A stretch of DNA of 64,000 bases from Paracoccaceae bacterium. Its GTDB lineage: Bacteria; Pseudomonadota; Alphaproteobacteria; Rhodobacterales; Rhodobacteraceae. The stretch's first letter is position 1. Each line of letters starts with the position of its first letter. The notes under the pieces were generated by a model. It was not told where the DNA came from. It saw nothing but the letters and a program-made list of their open reading frames with translations, and ran no database searches. Below, one piece after another: positions 16,604 to 25,225 of this stretch. A program made the position numbers and the translations under genes. The DNA is taken from assembly GCA_033344815.1 (NCBI GenBank), contig JAWPMR010000001.1, forward strand, positions 2,156,136 through 2,220,135. Reading direction: 5' to 3'.

Positions 16604-17872
16604 TCAGCCTTTACCCTTCCACGGCACGAGGATGCGTTCGGCCCAGCGCATCAGCATGTCGATGCCAAAGCCGATCACTCCGATCAGGATGATGCCCATG
16701 ATCACGATATCAGTGTTCTGGAACTTGGAGGCGGTCATGATCATCATACCCGCGCCCTGTTCCGCCGCGACCAGTTCAGCGGCCACAACCGTGCCCCAGC
16801 ACACACCCATCGCCACCCGCGCACCGGTAAAGATCTCCGGCAAGGAGTTGGGCACAATGACGTGGCGCATGATCTGCCACTTGCTTGCGCCCAGCGAATA
16901 GGCCGCGTGGACCTTGGAAATCTTGACACCCGACACGCCGGAACGCGCCGCAATCGCCATGATCCATAAGGCGGCCAGGAACAGTAGGATGATCTTGCCA
17001 GCCTCCCCGATCCCGGCCCAGATGATCACCAGCGGGATCAGCGCCAAGGGCGGCACCGGGCGCATGAATTCCACGATGGGATCAAACCAGCCCCGGAACC
17101 AATCGCTCAGCCCCATGGCATAACCCAGTGGAATGCCGACAATCGCGCCCAGTACAAAGCCGACGACGACGCGGAACAGTGAATACCCAAGGTGCTCGAG
17201 CAGGGTAAAGTTGCGAAACCCCTCGCTGGCAATGGCAATGGAGCGGGTCCAGACCTGTTCCGGTGCGGGCAGATACAAGGGCTCCATCTGCCAACCACGT
17301 GTCGGCTCGAAGTTGGGCGTGCCCTTGTCGGACAGGGTCACGGCCCCGCCGTCAACCTTGACCGTTTCGCCGGGCGCAATTTTCTCGCCGTTGATGGCAA
17401 TGACCTTTGCACCATCGCTCTTGGTGATGTCATCGTTACGGTCCACGTTGATCAGACCTGTGCGCCATTGCGCGATCGCTGCGGAATCGTTTTTGGCAAA
17501 ACCATCGCCCGGTTCCACCTCGGGCGCGTCCGTGTCGATCTCGCGCGGATGCACCACAACCGTCACCGTGGCATCATCAGGGGGCTGCCCTTCCGCTTGC
17601 GAGGTATAGGTAAAGCTTGTGGTTCCCTCAAACGGGCCCGGCGCATGCAGAAAACCCGGCAACAGGCTGGAGCCTGTGAAAATCCCCCACATCAAAAAGA
17701 TCGTCAGGATCGAAATAATCCCGGCGGCGCGGTTGGGACGTACAGCGCTTTCATCGCCGAATGTCACCGTCTTGAGCGACGTGTAATCGCTCATACCCGC
17801 ACCCTGCACCACTTTGGTCACAATGAAAAACGCCGCTATGAAGATGATGATGTATATCAGCAGAGGTATCAT
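16604..17872 (-). CDS. tauC: Taurine ABC transporter permease with large N-terminal extension
   Basis: 422 residues, against roughly 250-280 in typical TauC proteins. The C-terminal 220 residues are a normal binding-protein-dependent permease: six helices and the EAA-like loop AYSLGASKWQIMRHVIVPNSLPEI that docks the ATPase. Before this are two extra helices (residues 4-20 and 49-71) and a soluble segment of about 125 residues (80-200; FTYTSQAEGQPPDDATV, ING-E-K-I-A-P-G-E-T) that should face the periplasm. With TauA and TauB it imports taurine. Its start overlaps the tauB stop by 4 bp (ATGA), so translation is coupled. Confidence 0.88.
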   Translation of the reverse strand: MIPLLIYIIIFIAAFFIVTKVVQGAGMSDYTSLKTVTFGDESAVRPNRAAGIISILTIFLMWGIFTGSSLLPGFLHAPGPFEGTTSFTYTSQAEGQPPDDATVTVVVHPREIDTDAPEVEPGDGFAKNDSAAIAQWRTGLINVDRNDDITKSDGAKVIAINGEKIAPGETVKVDGGAVTLSDKGTPNFEPTRGWQMEPLYLPAPEQVWTRSIAIASEGFRNFTLLEHLGYSLFRVVVGFVLGAIVGIPLGYAMGLSDWFRGWFDPIVEFMRPVPPLALIPLVIIWAGIGEAGKIILLFLAALWIMAIAARSGVSGVKISKVHAAYSLGASKWQIMRHVIVPNSLPEIFTGARVAMGVCWGTVVAAELVAAEQGAGMMIMTASKFQNTDIVIMGIILIGVIGFGIDMLMRWAERILVPWKGKG

Positions 17873-18675
17873 GCCGCGTCCTCCTTTCCGCCCATAATTT
17901 CTTCTTCCATATCCCAGATCATGTTCAGGATTTCTTCGCGTTTGGGGCCGAAGTCGGGATGTTTTTTCACTTCGCGCAGATCTGCATCAACGCCGAGGTC
18001 GGCAAAGGGCAGACGGTATTCCTTGTGGATGCGTCCGGGGCGGGGCGCCATCACGATCAAGCGTTCGCCCAAAAGCAGCGCTTCCTCAACTGAGTGCGTG
18101 ATCAGAATGATCGTCTTGCCGGTTTCTTTCCACAGCTTCAGCACGAGGCTCTGCATTTTTTCCCGCGTCAAGGCATCCAGCGCGCCCAGGGGTTCATCCA
18201 TCAGGATCACATCCGGGTCGTTGGCCAGACAGCGCGCCAGCGCCACACGCTGCTGCATGCCGCCCGACAATTCGTAAACCGCCTTCTCTTTGAAATCCTG
18301 AAGGCCAACCACGTCCAGCAGATGATCCACTGTCTCGTCCTTGTCGCGCTTGGGCGTGCCCTTCATCGACGGGCCAAAGCCAACATTTTCACGCACCGAC
18401 ATCCACTCAAACAACGCACCTTGTTGAAACACCATGCCGCGTTCCGCGTCCGGCCCGGTAACCTTGTGCCCGTTCAGGATCAACTCGCCGCTGGTCGGGG
18501 CCAGAAAGCCCGCCACAATGTTCAAAAGCGTTGTCTTGCCGCACCCTGAGGGGCCCAGCACGCTCAGCAACTCGCCAGCTTTCAGGTCAATTGAAACGTC
18601 CTGCAAAGCCTGCACATGATCACCGTTGGGCAATTCAAAGCGCATGGATAGATTTTCTATGGATAGTCCGGTCAT
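17869..18675 (-). CDS. tauB: Taurine ABC transporter ATP-binding protein
   Basis: 268 residues with all ABC motifs: Walker A GPSGCGKTT (41-49), Q-loop VFQQGALFEWMSV, signature LSGGMQQRVALARCL, Walker B VILMDEPLGALD and the H-loop ITHSVEEALLL. The sequence belongs to the nitrate/sulfonate/taurine (TauB/SsuB) class. Its C-terminal extension (about residues 215-268) is acidic and ends in a MEEEIMGG segment. It overlaps tauC by 4 bp and is 113 bp downstream of tauA. Confidence 0.93.
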   Translation of the reverse strand: MTGLSIENLSMRFELPNGDHVQALQDVSIDLKAGELLSVLGPSGCGKTTLLNIVAGFLAPTSGELILNGHKVTGPDAERGMVFQQGALFEWMSVRENVGFGPSMKGTPKRDKDETVDHLLDVVGLQDFKEKAVYELSGGMQQRVALARCLANDPDVILMDEPLGALDALTREKMQSLVLKLWKETGKTIILITHSVEEALLLGERLIVMAPRPGRIHKEYRLPFADLGVDADLREVKKHPDFGPKREEILNMIWDMEEEIMGGKEDAA

Positions 18676-18746
18676 GAGGTCCCCACCTGTTGTCCGCGCA
18701 CCGCGGGTGTTCGGGCAGGGTTGACCCCGCCTCTGGTCGTTAGAGT

Positions 18747-18780
18747 GTTCCGGCGCAAGGCATTATCCCCGCGCCGGAAC
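18747..18780 (-). terminator. Stable stem-loop between tauA and tauB
   Basis: GTTCCGGCGC pairs with GCGCCGGAAC (10 bp) around a 14-base loop, 9 bp after the tauA stop. No T-run follows, so rather than a full terminator it probably protects the tauA message and sets a higher level of binding protein than of TauBC. Confidence 0.55.
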
Positions 18781-18788
18781 CCGTTCTT

Positions 18789-19778
18789 TTACAAGCCTTG
18801 GGCAGCTGTCAGCGGCGCTGTGTTGACCGCATCCTCATAGCTGTCCAATGCAGAATCAATCGAACCTGCTTCGACGAACACATCCGCAACACCCTTCATG
18901 AAGGTCGCCGCATTGCCGCCCAACCAAGTCTCAGAAAGCTGATCCTCGACGCCTGGGAATTTCATCGTGGAAATCGCGGATTTCGCCGCATCCAGATCCA
19001 TACCCGCTTGCTCCGCAATCACGGTCAGCATCTCGTCTGTCGGGTTGGTATTCCATTCCTCGTTGGCGGCCGCTGTCACTGCCAGAAACTTGGAAACCGT
19101 GTCACCGTTTTCAGCGATGAAGGACGCTGGCGCAGATGTCACGTCAAACACCAGAATGCCCAGCTCTTCTTTTTCGTCGCCCGTCAAAAGGACGTTACCG
19201 TATTCCTTCATGCGGCCCAAACCACCGCCGTAACCACAGGCGAAATCAACCGCGCCCTGGCTCAGAGCCGCCGCCCCTTCCGGTGGCGCCATGTCCACAA
19301 CCTGCAGGCTGTCGAGTGGGATGCCGAAATGGTCCATCTGACGCAGGAAACCATAATGCGCCGCAGTCCCCAAAGGCACGGCAACTTTCTTGCCGGCCAA
19401 TTCGCCCGCGGACTCCTTGTCGATCTCCAGACCTGCAGACACAACGCAGTTGTCATTGTCCGAATAGCTCACGGCCACATCCACGACCTGAATGTCCTGA
19501 CCGCCTGAGGCTGCGACCACGAACGGCGGAACACCCTGAGACACGGAAAGTTGCACATCACCTGAGGCCATTGCCGCGCTCATCGCCGTGCCGGTTTCAA
19601 AAGAAACCCAGTTTACCTTCATGCCCAGCGCTTCATCGTAAGCGCCGGAAGCCTTGGCCGCCATCATCGGCATGGGCCATTCTAGGAAATATCCCACGGT
19701 GATTTCCGCAGAGGCGGATTGTGCGCCCATCGCCATGACGGCGCCCGCAATAAATCCGCATGTTGTCTTTTTGATCAT
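18789..19778 (-). CDS. tauA: Taurine-binding periplasmic protein
   Basis: 329 residues from MIKKTTCGFIAGAV, preceded by GGGAG. Residues 1-24 are a signal peptide ending in SASA. The mature protein belongs to the SsuA/TauA substrate-binding family: EWPMPMMAAKASGAYDEALG, then GDVQLSVSQGVPPFV and LGTAAHYGFLRQM line the ligand cleft. It delivers taurine to TauBC. It is the first gene of tauABC; a probable TauR site lies about 285 bp upstream of the ATG, implying a long leader. Confidence 0.92.
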   Translation of the reverse strand: MIKKTTCGFIAGAVMAMGAQSASAEITVGYFLEWPMPMMAAKASGAYDEALGMKVNWVSFETGTAMSAAMASGDVQLSVSQGVPPFVVAASGGQDIQVVDVAVSYSDNDNCVVSAGLEIDKESAGELAGKKVAVPLGTAAHYGFLRQMDHFGIPLDSLQVVDMAPPEGAAALSQGAVDFACGYGGGLGRMKEYGNVLLTGDEKEELGILVFDVTSAPASFIAENGDTVSKFLAVTAAANEEWNTNPTDEMLTVIAEQAGMDLDAAKSAISTMKFPGVEDQLSETWLGGNAATFMKGVADVFVEAGSIDSALDSYEDAVNTAPLTAAQGL

Positions 19779-20062
19779 TCTAATTCTCCCGTTGATCTTG
19801 TTGCGACCCATTGTGGGCCGGGGTGTTATGGTGCGTCGCGGCTTTCTACCGCTTGTCTTTCTTCCTGTGCACGGCAATATCCAACGTCAGAATTTCGCCG
19901 CCCGCAAGGGCGTTTCAGCGACAAATGATGTATTTTAATGCATCTGCTCGAAAAATGCGCCCTCTCATTTCAATCGAGGCGGGTGCCCCCGGACCGCTGA
20001 TATCAGCGCCCCTGTCCCGTCCTTCGACCGCGGCTATAGTGATGTTGTGAGCACAGCTGTGA

Positions 20063-20095
20063 AAACGTCCACTTTGCACCCCTGCATGAGTCCAG
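20063..20095 (-). promoter_or_regulatory. Candidate TauR operator of tauABC
   Basis: On the minus strand CTGGACTCAT (20095-20086) and GTGGACGTTT (20072-20063) form a direct repeat with starts 23 bp apart, the same geometry as at tpa and xsc. The core CTGGAC agrees with the direct repeats described for TauR of Rhodobacter capsulatus (from memory). The second half has one mismatch in the core. Confidence 0.55.
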
Positions 20096-20456
20096 TTTGG
20101 CTTCATCGGTCGCTTTTCCATTTCAGCCGCACGCGAAGACGCAATACGGTCATGGCCGCAGCCCGCCCCGCGCCTGCGACACACGCCCTACCTGTCACCG
20201 CAAATACTGGCCACAGCTTGGTCCGGCGGCACAAAACCTCCCCTGCGGCGGCGCGGTGGGCTACCACTTCTGACGGGCTTCCCATCGCGCTGACCGCCCT
20301 CAAACAAGTCATGCCAGGGCTCCGCAGAGCGCAAAGGCATGTCCGTATAACAATTGATCTCTTCAAGGCACATAAATCAGGCACAGATCGGATTTGCCCG
20401 GATTTCCCCATGGATATAGTATGCTGGCGCGAGAATCACTTGAGGTCGGGGTGATT

Positions 20457-20489
20457 CTGGCCTTAGCTTTGATAGCAATCTGGCCCTAC
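20457..20489 (+). promoter_or_regulatory. Candidate TauR operator of tpa
   Basis: CTGGCCTTAG (20457) and CTGGCCCTAC (20480) are direct repeats 23 bp apart. The second ends 10 bp before CTATAAAA, so it covers the -35 region, as expected for a MocR/GabR-type activator. Confidence 0.65.
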
Positions 20490-20585
20490 TTGTGTGCCTA
20501 TAAAAACAGTCAATTTGGCGAAATCCGGCACCTGATGCCATCCGATTTCACCTGATTCTACGAAACCAAATGAAAGGTCTGCACC

Positions 20586-21977
20586 ATGGACGGCAATTTC
20601 AATGAAAACGACATCAGCCGCATTGTCGAGGCAGACCGCGCCCACATCTGGCATCACCTGAGCCAGCACAAACCCTATGAAACCACCGACCCACGCATCA
20701 TCGTCGAGGGCAAGGGCATGAAAGTCTGGGATCAGAAGGGCAAGGAGCATCTGGATGCGGTGTCCGGCGGTGTCTGGACCGTCAACGTCGGCTATGGCCG
20801 TGAACGGATCGCCAATGCGGTGCGCGATCAGCTGATCAAGCTGAACTATTTTGCCGGGTCCGCAGGCTCCATTCCGGGCTCGATCTTCGCCGAAAAGCTG
20901 ATTGCCAAAATGCCCGGCATGAGCCGGGTGTATTATGCCAACTCCGGGTCTGAGGCGAATGAGAAAGCCTTCAAGATGATCCGCCAGATCGCCCATAAAC
21001 GCTATGGCGGCAAGAAGCACAAAATTCTCTACCGCGACCGCGACTACCACGGCACGACCATTTCAACCCTCTCCGCCGGGGGTCAGGACGAACGCAACGC
21101 CCAATATGGCCCTTTCACGCCGGGCTTTATCCGCGTGCCCCATTGTCTGGAATACCGGTCCTTTGAACAAGACGGCGCACCGCAGGAAAACTACGGTGTC
21201 TGGGCGGCGGATCAGATCGAAAAGATCATCCTCGCAGAAGGTCCCGAAACGGTTGGGGGCTTGTGCCTTGAGCCGGTCACGGCGGGCGGCGGTGTGATCA
21301 CCCCTCCAGACGGATATTGGGAGCGGGTGCAGGAGATCTGCACCAAATACGATATCCTGCTGCACATCGACGAGGTCGTTTGCGGCTTGGGCCGCACCGG
21401 CACGTGGTTTGGCTATCAGAACTACGGCATCCAACCCGACATGGTGACCATGGCCAAGGGTGTGGCCTCCGGATACGCCGCGATCTCCTGCCTGGTGACC
21501 ACCGAGGCCGTGTTTGATATGTTCAAGGACGACCACACCGATCCGATGAACTATTTCCGCGACATCTCCACCTTTGGCGGTTGTGCGGCCGGTCCCACGG
21601 CGGCGATCGAAAACATGGGCATCATCGAGGATGAGGGCCTGTTGGAAAATACCGTGACGCAAGGCCACTATATGGTCGAAAAACTGAACGAACTGGCGGA
21701 AAAATACCCCTGCATCGGTCAGGTGCGCGGCAAGGGTCTGTTTATTGGCGCCGAGCTGGTCGAGGATCGCGACACCCGCGCGCCCGTGGCCGAAAAGATC
21801 GTACAGGCCGTGGTCGGGGATTGCATGCAACAGGGCGTGATCATTGGCGCGACCAACCGGTCCCTGCCGGGTAAAAACAACACCCTGTGTTTTTCGCCTG
21901 CGCTGATCGCGAAAAAGGACGATATCGACCACATCTGTGCGGCGGTTGATGCCGCTTTGGGCCGCGTTTTCGCCTGA
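20586..21977 (+). CDS. tpa: Taurine-pyruvate aminotransferase
   Basis: 463 residues, class III PLP aminotransferase. Visible features: YYANSGSEANEKAFKMIRQ (PLP phosphate region), LHIDEVVCGLGRTG with the cofactor-contacting Asp, and Schiff-base Lys291 in MVTMAKGVASGYAA. The enzyme transfers the amino group of taurine to pyruvate, giving sulfoacetaldehyde and L-alanine; alanine dehydrogenase elsewhere would release ammonium. The assignment rests on the sequence together with the position between tauABC, tauR and xsc. A strong terminator follows 22 bp after the stop, so tpa is transcribed alone. Confidence 0.93.
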   Translation: MDGNFNENDISRIVEADRAHIWHHLSQHKPYETTDPRIIVEGKGMKVWDQKGKEHLDAVSGGVWTVNVGYGRERIANAVRDQLIKLNYFAGSAGSIPGSIFAEKLIAKMPGMSRVYYANSGSEANEKAFKMIRQIAHKRYGGKKHKILYRDRDYHGTTISTLSAGGQDERNAQYGPFTPGFIRVPHCLEYRSFEQDGAPQENYGVWAADQIEKIILAEGPETVGGLCLEPVTAGGGVITPPDGYWERVQEICTKYDILLHIDEVVCGLGRTGTWFGYQNYGIQPDMVTMAKGVASGYAAISCLVTTEAVFDMFKDDHTDPMNYFRDISTFGGCAAGPTAAIENMGIIEDEGLLENTVTQGHYMVEKLNELAEKYPCIGQVRGKGLFIGAELVEDRDTRAPVAEKIVQAVVGDCMQQGVIIGATNRSLPGKNNTLCFSPALIAKKDDIDHICAAVDAALGRVFA

Positions 21978-21998
21978 ACACCCCCGCAGTGACCTTTG

Positions 21999-22030
21999 AA
22001 AAGCCCCGGCACCCCGCGCGGGGCTTTTTT
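21999..22030 (+). terminator. Rho-independent terminator of tpa
   Basis: AAAAGCCCCG and CGGGGCTTTT form a 10-bp stem (21999-22008 / 22019-22028), and the T-run continues to 22030. Confidence 0.85.
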
Positions 22031-22112
22031 CATGCCGCAAGCCACGGCGAAGGTCGACTTCACGACCGCAATTGGTCACACTCCAGGGGCGAACAGCAAG
22101 AAGGGGCACCAT

Positions 22113-22670
22113 ATGATCTGGGCTGCGGCGTCAAAAATCGTCACGAAACTCGCTGAAACCAAAGGCGACGAAACGCCCTTGCGGGACGGGCTGATCAAAC
22201 GCACCATTGGCCTTGCCGACACCGGCATCCCCATCGCGCGCGAAATCGAGCCGGGCGATTATGTCCGCTGGGACACACAGGACAACGACGCGCATACCTC
22301 CGGCGTCGTCAAGGGCGCGGACGGCGGTGATGTCAAATGGCGCGACTACCTCTGGACCGGCCCGGCCACTATTGATGAATGCCACTGGGGGGCGGTGCGC
22401 TGGCGGTTTTACAACAACGGTCTGGTCTGTTTTGACGCGCAAATGGCCAACGAAAGCGGCCAGCTCGATCACGGCGACGTACAGGGCCACCGCATTGAGC
22501 TGCGCGAGAAAAACGGCCTGTTGCTAGGCGTCTGGATTGCCGGTTTCTTCGTGCGCCGCGACCTGCCCCAACGCGGATTTGCCTCCTCCTTTGTGGACAC
22601 GCATGAACCGCTGAAACTGCATTTCGACGAGATGGACGACCAACAGCACGGCGCCTGGCTCTGTCTTTGA
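22113..22670 (+). CDS. Protein of unknown function
   Basis: 185 residues from MIWAAASKIVTKLAETKG, preceded by AGAAGGGG. I do not recognise a family. It has no signal peptide or membrane helix and is rich in Trp and His in the middle (VRWDTQDNDAHTSGVV, WRDYLWTGPATIDECHWGAVRWRF), suggesting a compact cytoplasmic beta-rich protein. It starts 83 bp after the tpa terminator, so it has its own promoter, and it opens the block of unrelated genes that splits tpa from tauR. Base composition is like that of the surrounding core genes. Confidence 0.65.
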   Translation: MIWAAASKIVTKLAETKGDETPLRDGLIKRTIGLADTGIPIAREIEPGDYVRWDTQDNDAHTSGVVKGADGGDVKWRDYLWTGPATIDECHWGAVRWRFYNNGLVCFDAQMANESGQLDHGDVQGHRIELREKNGLLLGVWIAGFFVRRDLPQRGFASSFVDTHEPLKLHFDEMDDQQHGAWLCL

Positions 22671-23062
22671 CGATGGCACTGCCACACAAAAGGTCATGAC
22701 CGCACCGTTTGCACTGGCAATGCGGGATTTGTCTGCCGCGCGGCGTGGAGCAAAGCGAGGCAGCAGACTGCTCAACGGTGCTTCTGTCCGACATCGGGTT
22801 GATTTGGTGCTGACGAAAATTAGCGGTATCAGTTGAGAGGCGTATTCGATTTTGATTCCAAAGGTTACTTGCTTTTCCAAGGACACAGATTGCAGTTACA
22901 GCCCCACAGAGACGCCTTGGCCTCGGCCACAGCATCGGTCTTTCTCATCAATACGAAAGGCGCCGCTGGCACCGCCGCCACGCGGGACTTTAAAGGGTAA
23001 GCGCACTGGAATACGCGGGGCTTCCAAGCGACTTCGGCACGGTTCTTCTTCTATTCTCATTC
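22671..23062. other. Intergenic, lower-GC stretch
   Basis: 392 bp with no recognised gene. The last 70 bp may belong to the next gene: that frame is open from 22994, and reading through it adds another hydrophobic segment (see the CDS at 23063). Confidence 0.35.
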
Positions 23063-23764
23063 GTGTTGGTGATTTCTCCATTTCTGGCCGGGTGCGACTT
23101 CGGATTTCTCAAAGTGCCGCCCTTTTCAACGAAAACAAGGAAATCTCTTTTATATCTGACGCCGGTATGCGCGATGTTTTCCGTCGCAGTGCACATCCCA
23201 ATCATAAATGCACGGGAAGGCGAGCTTGTTCCGGAGAAGCAACTGGCCGCCCTGGAGGCAGCAATCGAAGCGCTTGAACGTCAAGTGAATGGCTCCACGC
23301 AGCAATCGACGGAGCAGAAGGAGCATCTGGCAGATCTACGAGACGTGAAACTCGTTTTTGATCAAGATGGTGCATACGGCGCAATGAACTTCTCGCTATT
23401 TTGGAGCGGGCCCGGTGATCTGGACCTCTCCCTCGTCTGTCCAAGCGGCGAAATAGTCGCCTACATGAATAAAATTAACTGTGGCGCGAGTCTCGACATC
23501 GATAGTGGTTTTTGGTCGTCGTCTACTGAACACGTTGAAAACATCTATCTCAGTGAAAGTGCTCCCAATGGTCAATATTCGGTAAATGTGACTCACTACG
23601 TATCCACGAACGAGGCCAAAGACGCCAGTGTCCGTTTCTCCTTAATGGTGTACCGCGTAGGAAACGATGACATACACGTAATTTCAAAGATCGCTGATGA
23701 CATTCAGCCGCGTGAGGCGCAAAGAGTGTTTGTTTTCTCACTCCCAGAAATGTTGGCGCACTAG
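23063..23764 (+). CDS. Unknown membrane-anchored protein with coiled coil and beta-sandwich-like domain
   Basis: 233 residues from a GTG at 23063. The frame is open back to 22994, and the upstream codons encode a segment (GTVLLLFSFVLVISPFLAG) that completes a membrane helix cut by the GTG start; AAAGGG followed by an in-frame CTG at 23006 could be the real, non-canonical start. After a second helix (YLTPVCAMFSVAVHIPII) comes a coiled coil (KQLAALEAAIEALERQV, QKEHLADLRDV) and a C-terminal domain with GPGDLDLSLVCPSGEIVAYMN, which resembles the DxDLxVxxPsG motif of DUF2135/YfaP-like domains. Composition is more AT-rich than the neighbours, suggesting acquisition. Function unknown. Confidence 0.55.
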   Translation: MLVISPFLAGCDFGFLKVPPFSTKTRKSLLYLTPVCAMFSVAVHIPIINAREGELVPEKQLAALEAAIEALERQVNGSTQQSTEQKEHLADLRDVKLVFDQDGAYGAMNFSLFWSGPGDLDLSLVCPSGEIVAYMNKINCGASLDIDSGFWSSSTEHVENIYLSESAPNGQYSVNVTHYVSTNEAKDASVRFSLMVYRVGNDDIHVISKIADDIQPREAQRVFVFSLPEMLAH

Positions 23765-24185
23765 GCTCCAAAGCCAAAAAGCATATTTTCACCCAGACTG
23801 ACCGGGGCGGCAGAGACGCATCGGCAAAGCGACCAGAGCGCCCAAAAATTCAGGCGGCTCAACTGTCTGGACCTTCGACGCATCCTAACAAATGGGCGGA
23901 TGCACAGAGGGCCGGCGTCCCTCCAGGTCGTACTGATCGCAAGATCCCGGGTTTTAAAGTTCAAAACCAGTCAGCGCCGCGCCTCACACTCCTCCCGATC
24001 TCTTCTTGTACACAGCGGCGCGGCCCAGTGCTGGCTTCGGGACATGCCTTCGCCTGCTCCGGGACCAGCGCCACCGAGTACATGCGCAGCCTTGGCTCTG
24101 CGCGTCTGGCACCCAACGTCCCGCGCGCAAAACCACTGCGCCAGGTCACCCCGCCGCAGCTAACGCGCGCAGGGTGAGGTGGCGT
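23765..24185. other. Intergenic stretch without assigned features
   Basis: 421 bp between the unknown membrane protein and the DUF4399 gene (convergent). I see no gene, RNA or obvious repeat. Confidence 0.4.
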
Positions 24186-24614
24186 CTAGTTCACCGTGAT
24201 CGTGATCACTTCGCTCATGACCGGCGGATCATGCGGCACGTGGCTCCAATCCCCAAGAAGCAGTTGCAGCGTATGCGTGCCGGTCGGAAGCTCTTTGGTG
24301 ACCTGTGTCTGACCGCCCCCGAAATGAACGATCTCATCGGTCGCGGGCAGGCCGGAATCAAGGTCCAGCGTTTGCGGGTCGGTGTTGATCAACAGGTGGT
24401 GATGACCGGTGTTTTCCTGCTCGGTACCAGCCGGGGCAACGCCCATGCCTACCAGCCCGAATACAACCGTGACCGGGTTCGAAACTGTCGCGCCATCCGC
24501 CGGTGAAATAATATAGGCCTGCGCGTTCTGCGGCGCCGGGCTGCGATGCCCATCGGCAAAGGCCGCTCCCGCGAGCATGAGTCCGGCGGTTGCTGTTAGA
24601 ATGAAGTGCTTCAT
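24186..24614 (-). CDS. DUF4399 periplasmic protein
   Basis: 142 residues from MKHFILTATAG with a clear signal peptide (cleavage after AAFA). The mature part contains the DUF4399 signature: YIISPADGATVSNPVTVVFGL, then GHHHLLIN, EIVHFGGGQTQ and LPTGTHTLQLLLGDWSHVPH. The His-rich block suggests metal binding, but the function of the family is not established. Single gene, with GGAGG before the ATG. Confidence 0.85.
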   Translation of the reverse strand: MKHFILTATAGLMLAGAAFADGHRSPAPQNAQAYIISPADGATVSNPVTVVFGLVGMGVAPAGTEQENTGHHHLLINTDPQTLDLDSGLPATDEIVHFGGGQTQVTKELPTGTHTLQLLLGDWSHVPHDPPVMSEVITITVN

Positions 24615-24751
24615 GGTGTCCTCCCTGAAAACGGGCAAAATTCCCGTTCCAGGAGATAATTAGGCCTTCGATCCGGTAAGACAACACAGATCACGGGCTT
24701 GTGGCCCCTCAGACCCGCGCGCCTAATTCGATGGTCAGGACCCGCATGGCG

Positions 24752-25120
24752 TCATTGCGTTCCCCGATCCCGCGCGATCTCCTCCTGAACCCGTCGGGCT
24801 TCGGCGGCAAGGCGGGGCACCGTGTTGTCCTCGGGGAACCCTTTTACATAGCCTGACATCAGCGCCATCCAGTAGATTCGCAACACCCGGTTCATCCGCG
24901 TCTGATACCCCGGACCCAGACTGCGAAACCAACGCACCATATCCGCATCCAGCCGGATCGTGACGCGGGTCGTCTTGCGCGCCACTTCGCCTTCCCAGTC
25001 CAGACCGGACCAATAGGTTGGCAGGCTTTGGTCCAGCCAGGCGGTGCTTAAATCCTGCTCTAGTCGTTCCAGCTCATACATCATCTGCGTTTTCATGCTG
25101 CGTTCCACCTTGGTGCTCAT
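24752..25120 (-). CDS. BrnA-like antitoxin (ribbon-helix-helix), no toxin partner
   Basis: 122 residues from MSTKVERSMKTQMMYELERLE. The centre VTIRLDADMVRWFRSLGPGYQTRMNRVLR (split here: strand VTIRLD, then helix DMVRWFRSL and GYQTRMNRVLR) is the DNA-binding strand and helices of BrnA/CopG-type antitoxins. No BrnT toxin gene lies on either side, so it is an orphan and may act as a plain repressor. The upstream region carries 11-bp GTGTAC repeats and a palindrome, likely its operator. It is divergent from tauR with 280 bp between. Confidence 0.72.
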   Translation of the reverse strand: MSTKVERSMKTQMMYELERLEQDLSTAWLDQSLPTYWSGLDWEGEVARKTTRVTIRLDADMVRWFRSLGPGYQTRMNRVLRIYWMALMSGYVKGFPEDNTVPRLAAEARRVQEEIARDRGTQ

Positions 25121-25179
25121 ATTGTCCCCCTGTCTGTTTGGATGTGCCAATTCTGTCGGGATCGCGTTAAAAGGGTCTC

Positions 25180-25225
25180 TGTACACCGCCCGGTGTACAG
25201 CTTGTGTACAGCCTGTGTACCGGTT
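25180..25225. promoter_or_regulatory. GTGTAC iterons and palindrome upstream of the BrnA-like gene
   Basis: TGTACACCGCCCGGTGTACA (25180-25199) is an inverted repeat; its right arm opens a series of 11-bp direct repeats at 25193, 25204 and 25215 (GTGTACAGCTT, GTGTACAGCCT, GTGTACCGGTT), with a weaker fourth unit at 25226. One unit per DNA turn fits cooperative binding by a ribbon-helix-helix protein. Confidence 0.6.

Larger units (their letters stand above)
19779..20585. other. Long divergent control region tauABC / tpa
   Basis: 807 bp without a convincing gene. It holds a TauR-like direct repeat for each direction (20063-20095 and 20457-20489). The stretch of about 360 bp between the two sites contains only weak overlapping open frames. 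tpa is preceded by CTATAAAAA at about 20498-20506, a likely -10 region, and by AAAGG before its ATG. Confidence 0.5.

Noticed and set aside
20047-20454. Overlapping frames in the tauA-tpa gap as a possible small gene
   Set aside because: Neither strand shows a ribosome site or a protein-like sequence, and the TauR sites lie at both ends.
21063-22112. Long minus-strand frame (349 residues) opposite tpa
   Set aside because: It is the antisense shadow of a highly GC-biased gene; it has no protein family features, and tpa is certain on the other strand.
25180-25225. CRISPR-like array
   Set aside because: The units are only 11 bp and adjoining, with no spacers; they are operator iterons.
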